The notes under the pieces were generated by a model. That model made no database searches, was not told the DNA's origin, and saw nothing but the letters and a program-made list of their open reading frames with translations. Positions 7,526 to 14,731 of a DNA stretch of 15,568 nucleotides are shown one piece after another. The first letter of the stretch is position 1. Each line of letters opens with the position of its first letter. Made by a program: the position numbers and the translations under genes. The stretch is from a candidate division WOR-1 bacterium RIFOXYB2_FULL_48_7 (GTDB lineage: Bacteria > Margulisbacteria > WOR-1 > O2-12-FULL-45-9 > XYB2-FULL-48-7): positions 1-15,568 of the forward strand of contig MEUF01000008.1 in assembly GCA_001771615.1 (NCBI GenBank), read 5' to 3'.

Positions 7526-8560
7526 ATGAGCGATAAGCCTCTAATAAATCGAAATCAACCAGAGATAAAGCAGGACTCTATAGTGATATTCAAGCCCAAG
7601 GGTGGGAAAAAGCAATTGGATGTTCGTTTGAAAGATAATACTATCTGGCTAAGACAGGAGCAAATCGCGGAGTTGTTTGGGACAAAAAGACCGGCCATTA
7701 CTAAGCATCTGCAGAATATCTTTCATTCAAATGAATTATCGGAAAAAGCAGTATGTTCCATTTTGGAACGTACTGCCAGCGACGGAAAGAGATATAAAAC
7801 AAGATATTATACCCTTGACGCGATAATTTCGATTGGCTACAGGGTTAATTCTAAACGTGCAACAGATTTCAGGATTTGGGCAACGAATGTCTTGAGGAAA
7901 TACTTAACCAGCGGGTATGTCTTGAATGAAAGAAAGCTGTTAAAGCAAAGCAGCGATAGGCTTTTTAAGATGCAAAAAACCATCAATCTTGTTTGCGCTA
8001 GGGCCGCCTTGCCGGCGTTACGAGGGATGGAACAGGAGCTGTTTTCGATTATTGGTGATTATGCAACTTCGTTGCAACTGTTATATCAATATGATGAAAA
8101 AAAGCTCTTTAGTAAAGGGAGAAAAAGAGCGCGTTATAGGCTTACATATGAGGAGAGTATCGAAATTATTGCCAAAATACGCGCAGAATTAGTACGTAAA
8201 AAAGAAGCTAGTGTGTTGTTTGGGAGCGAGGTTGGAGATAAATTCAAAGGAGCACTCGGTTCAATTACTCAAACCTTCGACGGGTATGAGCTTTATCACT
8301 CACTGGAAGAAAAGGCCGCGCATTTATTATATCTTATTATTAAAGATCATCCCTTTGTTGATGGAAATAAGCGAATCGGCTCCATCTTATTTATTTATTA
8401 TCTGGATAAAAACCATGCGCTTTTCACTAAAACAGGCGAAAGAGCTATTAATGATACTGCATTAACTGCTCTGGCCTTATTAATAGCAGTTAGTGAGCCG
8501 AAGGAAAAGGATGTCATGATATCATTGATTATGAGAATAATTGCATGGCCGAAGAACTAG
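7526..8560 (+). CDS. RhuM-type DNA-binding / Fic (death-on-curing) fusion protein
   Basis: The N-terminal part (about residues 20-145) matches the RhuM/virulence-protein family. It has a DVRLKDNTIWLRQEQIAELF-like segment, a helix-turn-helix-like QIAELFGTKRPAITKHL, and a YYTLDAIISIGYRVNS block. The C-terminal part (about 190-344) is a Fic/Doc domain with HPFVDGNKRIG at 275-285. The catalytic His275 is present and the phosphate-binding loop has Lys, as in GNKR variants. Fic proteins transfer AMP or other phosphate groups to target proteins, and many act as toxins. I see no separate antitoxin gene and no clear inhibitory S/T-x-x-x-E-G/N helix. The fused DNA-binding domain suggests autoregulation, perhaps on the 37-73 bp divergent promoter region (inference). 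The gene's 3' end overlaps the valS start by 16 nt in another frame. The AMPylation target is unknown. Confidence 0.88.
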   Translation: MSDKPLINRNQPEIKQDSIVIFKPKGGKKQLDVRLKDNTIWLRQEQIAELFGTKRPAITKHLQNIFHSNELSEKAVCSILERTASDGKRYKTRYYTLDAIISIGYRVNSKRATDFRIWATNVLRKYLTSGYVLNERKLLKQSSDRLFKMQKTINLVCARAALPALRGMEQELFSIIGDYATSLQLLYQYDEKKLFSKGRKRARYRLTYEESIEIIAKIRAELVRKKEASVLFGSEVGDKFKGALGSITQTFDGYELYHSLEEKAAHLLYLIIKDHPFVDGNKRIGSILFIYYLDKNHALFTKTGERAINDTALTALALLIAVSEPKEKDVMISLIMRIIAWPKN

Positions 8561-11154
8561 CCAAAGTCTATAATCCGTCTGAGGTTGAGCAAAAATGGTA
8601 CTCCTTCTGGGAGAGCCATGGCTACTTTCAACCTAACCACCAATCAACCCAACACCCTTTTACTATTGTCATTCCCCCGCCAAATGTGACCGGTTCGTTG
8701 CACATGGGCCATGCCCTCAATAATTCTATTCAGGATTTGCTTATCCGCTATAAGCGAATGTGTGGTTTCAAGACGCTGTGGCTTCCCGGGACCGACCATG
8801 CCGGCATTGCAACTCAAAATGTGGTTGAGCGGGAGCTGAAGAAAGAAGGCAAACGCAAAGAAGACCTTGGCCGTGAAAAGTTTGTCGAAAAAGTCTGGGA
8901 ATGGAAAAAAGAGTACGGCGGTAAAATTACCACTCAATTGCGTCGGCTGGGATCCTCTTGTGACTGGTCGCGTGAACGCTTCACTATGGATGAGGGCCTC
9001 TCCAAAGCGGTTCGCCGCCACTTTGTCCAACTTTACCAAGAAGGCTTAATCTATCGCGGTAAACGGATAATCAACTGGTGCCCGCGCTGCCGCACGGCGC
9101 TTTCCGATATCGAAGTTAACTATGAAGCAAAAAAAGGACATCTTTGGCATATTAAATACGGTGAGCTGGTGGTGGCCACCACCAGGCCGGAAACCATGTT
9201 GGGGGATACTGCTATTGCCGTCAACCCCAAAGACGAGCGATATAAACATCTCTGGGGAAAAACGGTTGAACTTCCGCTGGTGGGACGGCATATCCCCATC
9301 ATTAAAGATGACTTTGTCGACCAGGCGTTTGGCACCGGCGCCGTCAAGGTTACTCCGGCCCATGACCCCAATGACTATGAAATGGGCGAGAGGCATAATC
9401 TTCCCCGGATCAATATTTTGACTCCGGAGGCGCACATCACGCTGACGGAGCTTTCAAAAGAGGAGAGAGGGCCCGTGAAGGCCCTAGAAGGCTTAGAAAG
9501 GCTTAAGGCGAGGGAAGAAATTGTTAAATTGCTGGAAGAAAAGGGCTATCTGGTCAAAGTTGAAGATTATCAAAATTCGGTTGGCGAGTGTTATCGCTGT
9601 AAGACGGTCATTGAACCGTATTTGTCTGACCAGTGGTTTGTCAAAGTTAAGCCGCTGGCGGAAAAAGGGATTGCGGCTGTCGAGAAAGGGCAGATCAAGT
9701 TTGTCCCCGAGCGTTGGACCAAAGTCTATTTACAATGGATGACCAATTTGCGTGACTGGTGTATTTCTCGGCAGCTGTGGTGGGGTCATCGTATTCCAGC
9801 CTGGTATAAGGGTGAGGAAATCTTTGTCGGAGAGGAGCCGCCGCAGGGTGAGGGATGGGTGCAGGATGAAGATGTTTTTGACACCTGGTTTTCGTCGGCC
9901 CTTTGGCCATTTTCTACCCTTGGCTGGCCGGAAGAGACCGCAGACCTTAAAACATTTTACCCGACCGATGTTTTAGTGACCAGTTACGATATTATCTCTT
10001 TCTGGGTTGCCCGTATGATCATGGCCGGGCTGCATTTTATGGATAAAGAGCCCTTTCACACAGTCTATATCCACGGGCTGGTTAAAGATATCCACGGCAA
10101 AAAAATGAGCAAATCATGGGGGAACGTGATTGATCCGCTGGAGGTGATTGAAAAAGCCGGGGCCGATGCCCTGCGCTTCGCCTTTGTTTCGTTGATTGCC
10201 GGGCAGGGGCAGGATGTTAAGCTGTCAGAAGAGAAAATCACCGAAGCGCGCAATTTTGCTAACAAAATCTGGAATGCGGCCAGGTTTGTTCTTATGCACG
10301 AAGTACCAGGTTCTAGGTTGCCGGACAACTTCGAGCCTGGTACTTTGAACCTTGAATTGGCCGACAAGTGGCTCCTTTCCCGCCTGAACCAAACCATCAA
10401 AAAGGTTACCGCCTGCATTGAAGGATATGAATTTGGCGAAGCGGCCAGGTCGTTATATGAATTTGTCTGGTCGGAATTATGTGATTGGTATCTGGAGCTG
10501 GCCAAAATTCGTCTTTATGGCCCGGCGGCAGATAATAAACAGGCGGTGACAGAACTATTAGCCCATATCCTTAAGCAGGTTGTGTTAATTCTTCACCCGT
10601 TTATGCCGTTCATCACTGAAGAAATATTTCATAAGTTAACCCAGGGAGCTGAAGGGACAATTATGTTAAAAACCTGGCCCAAAGCCCAGGAAAGGCTCAT
10701 CAATCCAGCGGCAGAAAAAGAGATGTCCGAGCTGATGGAGATCATCAGGGCCATCCGCAACATCCGAGCTGAATTTAATGTCCCCCATGGGAAGGAGATT
10801 AGTGTCACAATTATTGGCGGAGAAAATCTCAATCAAACTTATGTCAAAACCTTAACAAAAACCGCCGCCATCGTTTTTCAAGGCAAGCCGGAGCAGGCGG
10901 CTTCGGCGCTGGTTGCCGGCTATCAAATTTATGTCTCCCTGGCCGGGCTTATTGACCTGGAAAAAGAATCGGCCCGCCTGCAAAAAGAGCAGGAAAAGTT
11001 GGCTAATGAGTTAAATAAGGTCAAGCAAAGGCTGGCTGATGACAATTTCCTCTCTCGGGCCAGACCGGAATCAGTTGAGGCGGAAAAGTTACGCCTGAAA
11101 GAGTACCAAGAACGACTGGGGCTTTTGGCCGACCGTCTGGCTAGCCTCCGGTAA
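8545..11154 (+). CDS. valS: Valine--tRNA ligase
   Basis: ValRS charges tRNA-Val with valine and edits misactivated threonine. This 869-aa protein has the class I HIGH-type motif HMGH at 53-56, within PPPNVTGSLHMGHAL, and KMSKS at 520-524. The editing domain (TTRPETMLGDTA) lies between them. Two Cys pairs, in CPRC and CYRC, may bind zinc. The C-terminal 70 residues form the ValRS coiled-coil tRNA-binding arm. The start is supported by the family N-terminus (KVYNPSEVEQKWY), not by a ribosome-binding site: none is visible, and the ATG lies inside the RhuM-Fic gene, so translation may be coupled. Residues 587-605, between the catalytic core and the anticodon-binding domain, are an unusual insert encoded by a palindrome (separate entry). 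The 3' end overlaps the convergent gene by 14 nt. Confidence 0.98.
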   Translation: MAEELAKVYNPSEVEQKWYSFWESHGYFQPNHQSTQHPFTIVIPPPNVTGSLHMGHALNNSIQDLLIRYKRMCGFKTLWLPGTDHAGIATQNVVERELKKEGKRKEDLGREKFVEKVWEWKKEYGGKITTQLRRLGSSCDWSRERFTMDEGLSKAVRRHFVQLYQEGLIYRGKRIINWCPRCRTALSDIEVNYEAKKGHLWHIKYGELVVATTRPETMLGDTAIAVNPKDERYKHLWGKTVELPLVGRHIPIIKDDFVDQAFGTGAVKVTPAHDPNDYEMGERHNLPRINILTPEAHITLTELSKEERGPVKALEGLERLKAREEIVKLLEEKGYLVKVEDYQNSVGECYRCKTVIEPYLSDQWFVKVKPLAEKGIAAVEKGQIKFVPERWTKVYLQWMTNLRDWCISRQLWWGHRIPAWYKGEEIFVGEEPPQGEGWVQDEDVFDTWFSSALWPFSTLGWPEETADLKTFYPTDVLVTSYDIISFWVARMIMAGLHFMDKEPFHTVYIHGLVKDIHGKKMSKSWGNVIDPLEVIEKAGADALRFAFVSLIAGQGQDVKLSEEKITEARNFANKIWNAARFVLMHEVPGSRLPDNFEPGTLNLELADKWLLSRLNQTIKKVTACIEGYEFGEAARSLYEFVWSELCDWYLELAKIRLYGPAADNKQAVTELLAHILKQVVLILHPFMPFITEEIFHKLTQGAEGTIMLKTWPKAQERLINPAAEKEMSELMEIIRAIRNIRAEFNVPHGKEISVTIIGGENLNQTYVKTLTKTAAIVFQGKPEQAASALVAGYQIYVSLAGLIDLEKESARLQKEQEKLANELNKVKQRLADDNFLSRARPESVEAEKLRLKEYQERLGLLADRLASLR
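10302..10344. repeat. 43-bp palindrome inside valS, likely an intragenic palindromic element
   Basis: The left arm AGTACCAGGTTCTAGGTTG (10302-10320) and the right arm CAACTTCGAGCCTGGTACT (10326-10344) are inverted repeats flanking the 5-nt spacer CCGGA. They match at 16 of 19 positions, including 9 perfect outer bp; two of the three mismatches become G-U pairs in RNA. The element is read in frame as a peptide (VPGSRL...FEPGTLNLEL) at a variable linker of ValRS, so it does not break the enzyme. Peptides of the VPGSR and EPGTLNLE type recur in unrelated proteins of some uncultured bacteria, from memory, which suggests a dispersed repeat family. The structure is seen directly; its mobile origin is inferred. 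Confidence 0.7.
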
Positions 11155-12049
11155 ACCACTTTTTTAAAAAATCATTAACATAATCCAAAATGAATTTTGC
11201 TTTTTCTGCGCGGTCAACATATGCTGTCCCCTGGAAGCGGTCAAGCTGCTCGTCATTAGTTAATTGGGCCGCTAGCGCTTTTATAGGGTCTGCCAGCTTG
11301 TTAGCCTGGCCCGGGACCATCCTGGCCCTGCCTAGTTGAATGCCTAAAAAAACCAGACCAAACATCATGCCGCGCATAAAATGTTCCCCCCGGCTAAAAC
11401 CGACGGTTTCTGCTTGCAGGTAACATCTGGCCCAATGCCCGACAAAACAATCGCCGGATAATAAGTTGTTGACCAGGGCTTCATCTACCTTACATATTGG
11501 CTCAACGACTTTTTCCCTGATTTCCGGCAGGGCATTAAATGGGTCATAGAAGCCGATCCCCTCCGCCAGTGGGATCAGGCCAATCGCATTGAGGTTTAGG
11601 GTGCTGGAGGTCGGGTCAAAGATTTCTGGACGGACAATGCTCGGATAATAGCTGCCGTCGAGCGGATTGATGACGCCAAAATAATCAATGTCCTGTTCTC
11701 CCGCTTTAAGTAGCCCTGTCCCGGCCAGGAAACGGGTAAAGCGATAGACGTCCGTTTCAACCTGGCGATGGACATCCTGCAAAGCCATTATGTGCGGGTT
11801 ATTATCCAGGTGGCTAGCCGGTGGAATGGGTGGGGAGCAGACCTCTTTAATAAAGACGAAATCAAAATCTGGCTGCAGGCCGGCGGGTGGTTCATATTTC
11901 CCCAGCAAAACATGGCGGGCGACGCCGCCAATGGCCATAACACTCCCGGTAAATCCTGCCTCATGGGCCGCCAACAACAATCGTTTGGCATTGCCGGCCG
12001 GGAATTCTCTCCAGGAGAGGACCTTAGAGACACTGCGCATCGCTGTCAT
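11141..12049 (-). CDS. Hypothetical protein, distantly like CCA-adding/poly(A) polymerase nucleotidyltransferases
   Basis: This 302-aa protein is not a family I recognise with certainty. Residues 38-66 read like a Pol-beta-type nucleotidyltransferase head: VMAIGGVARHVLLGK, then D61-x-D63 in PDFDFVFI. Compare LVGGxVRDxLLGxxxxDxDxV of class II CCA-adding enzymes. Residues 145-182 also echo that family: a TLNLNAIGL block in the place of RDFTINA, then FYDPFNALPEIREKVV in the place of DPFxGLxDLxxKVIR. The usual Arg-Asp residues of both blocks are lost, and the tRNA-binding C-terminal domains are replaced by unfamiliar sequence. It may therefore be a diverged or inactive relative acting on another substrate. 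There is no Shine-Dalgarno before ATG 12049; a 36-codon ORF ends over this ATG (TCATGA), so coupling is possible. It lies last in the recA-rny-ymdB direction, and its stop lies within the convergent valS 3' end. Confidence 0.7.
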   Translation of the reverse strand: MTAMRSVSKVLSWREFPAGNAKRLLLAAHEAGFTGSVMAIGGVARHVLLGKYEPPAGLQPDFDFVFIKEVCSPPIPPASHLDNNPHIMALQDVHRQVETDVYRFTRFLAGTGLLKAGEQDIDYFGVINPLDGSYYPSIVRPEIFDPTSSTLNLNAIGLIPLAEGIGFYDPFNALPEIREKVVEPICKVDEALVNNLLSGDCFVGHWARCYLQAETVGFSRGEHFMRGMMFGLVFLGIQLGRARMVPGQANKLADPIKALAAQLTNDEQLDRFQGTAYVDRAEKAKFILDYVNDFLKKWFTGG

Positions 12050-12156
12050 GATAAGTATATTTCGGCCTGTGGCTCGAATAATTTCAGTCGGCTGAAATCC
12101 CCCTTAACATTGCAAGCGGTGGCACGCAGACGAGAGGTCAAGGATCTTCCTGCCAT
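12046..12156 (-). CDS. Possible 36-aa small ORF coupled to the nucleotidyltransferase-like gene
   Basis: An ATG at 12156 has AAGGA (12161-12165) 4 nt upstream. The frame runs 36 codons to a TGA that overlaps the next gene's ATG as ATGA, a common coupling arrangement. The peptide is basic at its N-terminus (MAGRSLTSRLRATA) and has no recognised motif or membrane segment. First-position G is only 10 of 35 codons, so composition gives no clear coding support. It could be a coupling leader or chance. An opposite-strand ORF competes for the same bases. Confidence 0.3.
   Translation of the reverse strand: MAGRSLTSRLRATACNVKGDFSRLKLFEPQAEIYLS
12081..12098. other. Perfect 7-bp hairpin in the spacer upstream of the nucleotidyltransferase-like gene
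   Basis: ATTTCAG (12081-12087) and CTGAAAT (12092-12098) form a perfect stem around a 4-nt loop. On the minus strand it is followed by TTATT, too weak a U-run for a confident terminator. It could be an operator, an mRNA structure controlling the gene at 12049, or a weak attenuator after ymdB. Confidence 0.35.
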
Positions 12157-12340
12157 ATTTTCCTTTTTTGGTTTTAGAGTTGCCTGTCCTGTGGCCGAAT
12201 TAGTTGAATTGGTCGCTGCTTTGCGGAGTGTCCCAAATTATCTGACAAATCCTGATGAGTTTTTGGCCGAACACCAAAGGCGCCGCCCAAGCTTCGAGGC
12301 TGATTTTAGATATGTGCAGGGTCGAGTTCGAACGGTGTAG
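12110..12340 (+). pseudogene. Possible plus-strand coding remnant between the nucleotidyltransferase-like gene and ymdB
   Basis: From a TTG at 12110 (alternative GTG at 12119) a frame of 76 codons runs to TAG at 12340. It is not a shadow over most of its length, because no long gene lies opposite 12157-12305. In the 64 codons after the TTG, 26 begin with G (about 41%), a typical coding bias, and the predicted peptide is protein-like (VAELVELVAALRSVPNYL, FLAEHQRRR). Neither start has a Shine-Dalgarno or a -10 at leaderless distance. The frame continues open to the left only as antisense of the neighbouring gene. The last 35 nt overlap the 3' end of ymdB. It may be the 3' remnant of a lost gene or a small gene with an unidentified start. 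I recognise no family. Confidence 0.25.
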
Positions 12341-13115
12341 TAACCCTTTGGATCCTTTCAATGGAAATTGCCTGTCCGCTCTTTTCGTCGATTTTAATCA
12401 ACACGGCATTAAATAAACCGGCCCCCTGGTCGGCCGGTTCAAACTTTTCGGGCAGCTGGGTGATAAAGCGTTTCAGGATCTGCTCTTTCTTCATGCCGAT
12501 AACTGACTCTTGCGCTCCGACCATCCCGACGTCGCTGATATAGGCCGTTCCATTGCTTAACAGGCGTTCATCGGCGGTCATAACATGTGTGTGTGTCCCA
12601 ACCAGGGCTGTCGCCCGGCCGTCGACATAAAAACCCATGGCAACCTTTTCCGATGTGGCTTCCGCATGGAAGTCGATAAAAATGACCTTGGCCTCGTTTT
12701 TCACCTTGGCCAATAATCGGTCAACGGCCTGGAAAGGACAATCCATGCATTGCATGAAAACCCGGCCCAACAGGTTGATAACGCCGACTTTTAGCCCTTT
12801 GACTTCTGCTACCAGGTATTCCTTGCCGGGGTTGCTGGCAGGATAGTTGGCCGGACGGACCATCCGGTCGAGTTGGTTGATCTTGGAGACGATCTCTTTT
12901 TTCTCCCAGATATGGTTACCCATAGTAAATAGGTCAATGCCGCAATCAAGGAGCTCGTTATAGATCTTTTCGGTCATGCTATAGCCATGGGCCGTGTTTT
13001 CACCATTGGCGATGGTCAGGTCGATGCCGTACTCTTTTTTTAGGTCGGGCAATAGTTGTTTGACTATCGCCCGACCATACGAACCGACAATATCGCCGAT
13101 GAACAGAATGTTCAC
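12306..13115 (-). CDS. ymdB: YmdB-family (TIGR00282) metallophosphoesterase
   Basis: The 269-aa length matches the family, whose Bacillus and Deinococcus members are di-metal phosphodiesterases. Bacillus YmdB hydrolyses 2',3'-cyclic nucleotides or cAMP and affects biofilm and motility fate. All metal-site motifs are visible: GDIVGSYGR with D8, NGEN with E39, GNH at 66-68, DFHAE with H150, and GTHTH with H175 and H177. The start is GTG, overlapping the rny TAG stop by 1 nt (TAGTG), with GAGG 11 nt upstream inside rny, so the two are translationally coupled. The recA-rny-ymdB order is conserved in several bacterial groups, and linkage to RNase Y suggests a role in RNA turnover or cyclic-nucleotide signalling. 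A 149-bp gap separates the stop from the small minus-strand ORF downstream. Confidence 0.95.
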   Translation of the reverse strand: MNILFIGDIVGSYGRAIVKQLLPDLKKEYGIDLTIANGENTAHGYSMTEKIYNELLDCGIDLFTMGNHIWEKKEIVSKINQLDRMVRPANYPASNPGKEYLVAEVKGLKVGVINLLGRVFMQCMDCPFQAVDRLLAKVKNEAKVIFIDFHAEATSEKVAMGFYVDGRATALVGTHTHVMTADERLLSNGTAYISDVGMVGAQESVIGMKKEQILKRFITQLPEKFEPADQGAGLFNAVLIKIDEKSGQAISIERIQRVTTPFELDPAHI

Positions 13116-14662
13116 TACTTGGCTACCTCGGTGTTGCGGGTTTCTCGAATGACCGTGACTTTGATTTCGCCGGGATACTCCATCTCACTTTCAATTTTTT
13201 TGGCAATATCATAAGCCAGTTTCGGCGCCAGGGCATCGTCAACTTTGTCTGGTTGGACAATAACCCTGACTTCGCGGCCGGCGGAAATAGCGTAAACTTT
13301 TTCCACCCCGTCAAAACTCTTGGCGATCCCCTCCAGTTTTTCCAGACGTTTGACATAGGCTTCCAGGGTGTCCCGGCGTGCTCCCGGCCGGGCGCTGGAG
13401 ATGGCATCGCAGATCTGGACAATTACCGCTTCAATGGTGCGGGCTTCCACATCGTTATGATGGGCTTCCATGGCATGGAGAACTTCCGGCGATTCGCCCG
13501 CCTTTTCGGCAAACATGACCCCCAGGCGGACATGGGTCCCTTCGGCCTCTTGATCAATTCCCTTCCCCAGGTCGTGGAGGAGGGCAGCCCGTTTGGCTAA
13601 ATTAACATTAACCCCCAGTTCGGACGCCAGCATGCCGGCTAATAAGGCCATTTCCAGAGAATGTTGCAAAACATTTTGGCCATAGGAGGTGCGGTAATGC
13701 AATCTCCCCAACATCTGGATAATGACCGGAGGTAGCCCGTGGACTCCCGCTTCCATGGCTGCTCGTTCCCCGTGTTCCCACATGGCGGCTTTAAGCTCTT
13801 GCTTGGCCTTTTCATTCATCTCTTCGACGCGGGCCGGATGGATGCGTCCGTCGGCGATCAATTTCTGTAATGTCAGGCGGGCGGTCTCGCGGCGGAGCGG
13901 ATCAAAACTGGACAGGATGACGGCTTCCGGAGTGTCATCGACAATCAGGTCAACGCCAGTCATAGTTTCAAACGCCCGGATGTTGCGGCCCTCGCGGCCG
14001 ATAATCCGTCCCTTCATGTCATCACTGGGGAGTTCAACCATCGAGGTGGTTGTCTCCACGACATGGTCAACCGCGCAGCGCTGAATAGCCGTCGCCAGGA
14101 TTTCGCGGGCTTTTTTGTCCGCTTCTTTGCGGATGTCATCTTCCTTGGCTTTAATCTTTTTAGCCGCTTCGAGCTCCAGCTCCTTATCAAGTTTTTCCAA
14201 TAGCTCTTTGCGGGCTTCTTCTTTGGAGAGTGCGGCGGTCCTCTCTAATTCAGCAATCAACTGATCCTTCAATTTACCAATATGATCTTTGAGCTTGATG
14301 GCCTCTTCTTCAAACTTTTTGATGTTTTTCTCTTTTTCATCCAGAGATTTTTCCCGGTTTTCCAGGTGGTCTTCGCGCGATTGCAATCGGCGTTCCAACC
14401 CGGTCAATTCCCCTTTGCGTTCCTTGATATCCCGTTCCAACTCGCTTTTCAGGCGGAGCGCTTCATCTTTCCCCTCTACCAGGGCTTCTTTGCGCAGCCG
14501 CTCGGCATCTTTTTTGGCATCTTCCATTAGCCGCTTGGCGGTTTCTTCGGCAATACGGACTTTTTGGTCCGAAAGCTGCCGCCTGATTACCAGGTAGGAA
14601 ACCCCCAGTGTAAAGGCGATAATAATCGCGACGATAAAAGTAATCAATAAATACATATCCAT
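13115..14662 (-). CDS. rny: Ribonuclease Y
   Basis: RNase Y is a membrane-anchored endoribonuclease that starts mRNA decay in many bacteria lacking RNase E. This 515-aa protein has the standard order. One N-terminal transmembrane helix is at about residues 4-22. A long charged coiled coil rich in Glu, Lys and Arg runs to about 190. A KH RNA-binding domain contains IIGREGRNI, with GREG at 222-225. The HD phosphohydrolase domain has the metal-binding pair H363-D364 in LLHDLGKG, preceded by a YRTSYGQNVLQHS block. No catalytic residue is missing. The start is supported by AGGGGGA (14671-14677) 8 nt before the ATG. A hairpin separates it from recA upstream, and its stop overlaps the ymdB GTG. Confidence 0.97.
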   Translation of the reverse strand: MDMYLLITFIVAIIIAFTLGVSYLVIRRQLSDQKVRIAEETAKRLMEDAKKDAERLRKEALVEGKDEALRLKSELERDIKERKGELTGLERRLQSREDHLENREKSLDEKEKNIKKFEEEAIKLKDHIGKLKDQLIAELERTAALSKEEARKELLEKLDKELELEAAKKIKAKEDDIRKEADKKAREILATAIQRCAVDHVVETTTSMVELPSDDMKGRIIGREGRNIRAFETMTGVDLIVDDTPEAVILSSFDPLRRETARLTLQKLIADGRIHPARVEEMNEKAKQELKAAMWEHGERAAMEAGVHGLPPVIIQMLGRLHYRTSYGQNVLQHSLEMALLAGMLASELGVNVNLAKRAALLHDLGKGIDQEAEGTHVRLGVMFAEKAGESPEVLHAMEAHHNDVEARTIEAVIVQICDAISSARPGARRDTLEAYVKRLEKLEGIAKSFDGVEKVYAISAGREVRVIVQPDKVDDALAPKLAYDIAKKIESEMEYPGEIKVTVIRETRNTEVAK

Positions 14663-14670
14663 TCTTAATT

Positions 14671-14677
14671 TCCCCCT
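14671..14677 (-). promoter_or_regulatory. Shine-Dalgarno for rny
   Basis: On the minus strand AGGGGGA lies 8 nt before the rny ATG at 14662 and fixes that start, placing the membrane helix at the extreme N-terminus as expected. Confidence 0.65.
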
Positions 14678-14695
14678 AATTACGCTACTAAAGAG

Positions 14696-14717
14696 GGGCC
14701 TAAATGACTTTAGGCCC
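14696..14717 (-). terminator. Hairpin between recA and rny, weak terminator or processing site
   Basis: GGGCCTAAA (14696-14704) and TTTAGGCCC (14709-14717) form a perfect 9-bp stem around a 4-nt loop, 14 nt after the recA stop. In the recA-to-rny direction the stem is followed by CTCTTTAG, a short broken U-run. Partial termination, or an mRNA 3'-end processing structure that sets recA and rny levels apart, is more likely than full termination. No promoter for rny is obvious in the rest of the gap. Confidence 0.55.
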
Positions 14718-14731
14718 GCTCATTAGTCTAA

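Noticed and set aside
7526..8560. A two-gene toxin-antitoxin module
   Set aside because: No separate antitoxin ORF lies on either side; the neighbours are a radical SAM gene and valS. Any control would have to come from the fused RhuM domain.
11156..11171. A T6A6 tract just after valS as an intrinsic or bidirectional terminator
   Set aside because: No stable GC-rich stem precedes it on either strand; the short GGCTAGCC palindrome leaves no room for a loop, and the tract is coding on the minus strand.
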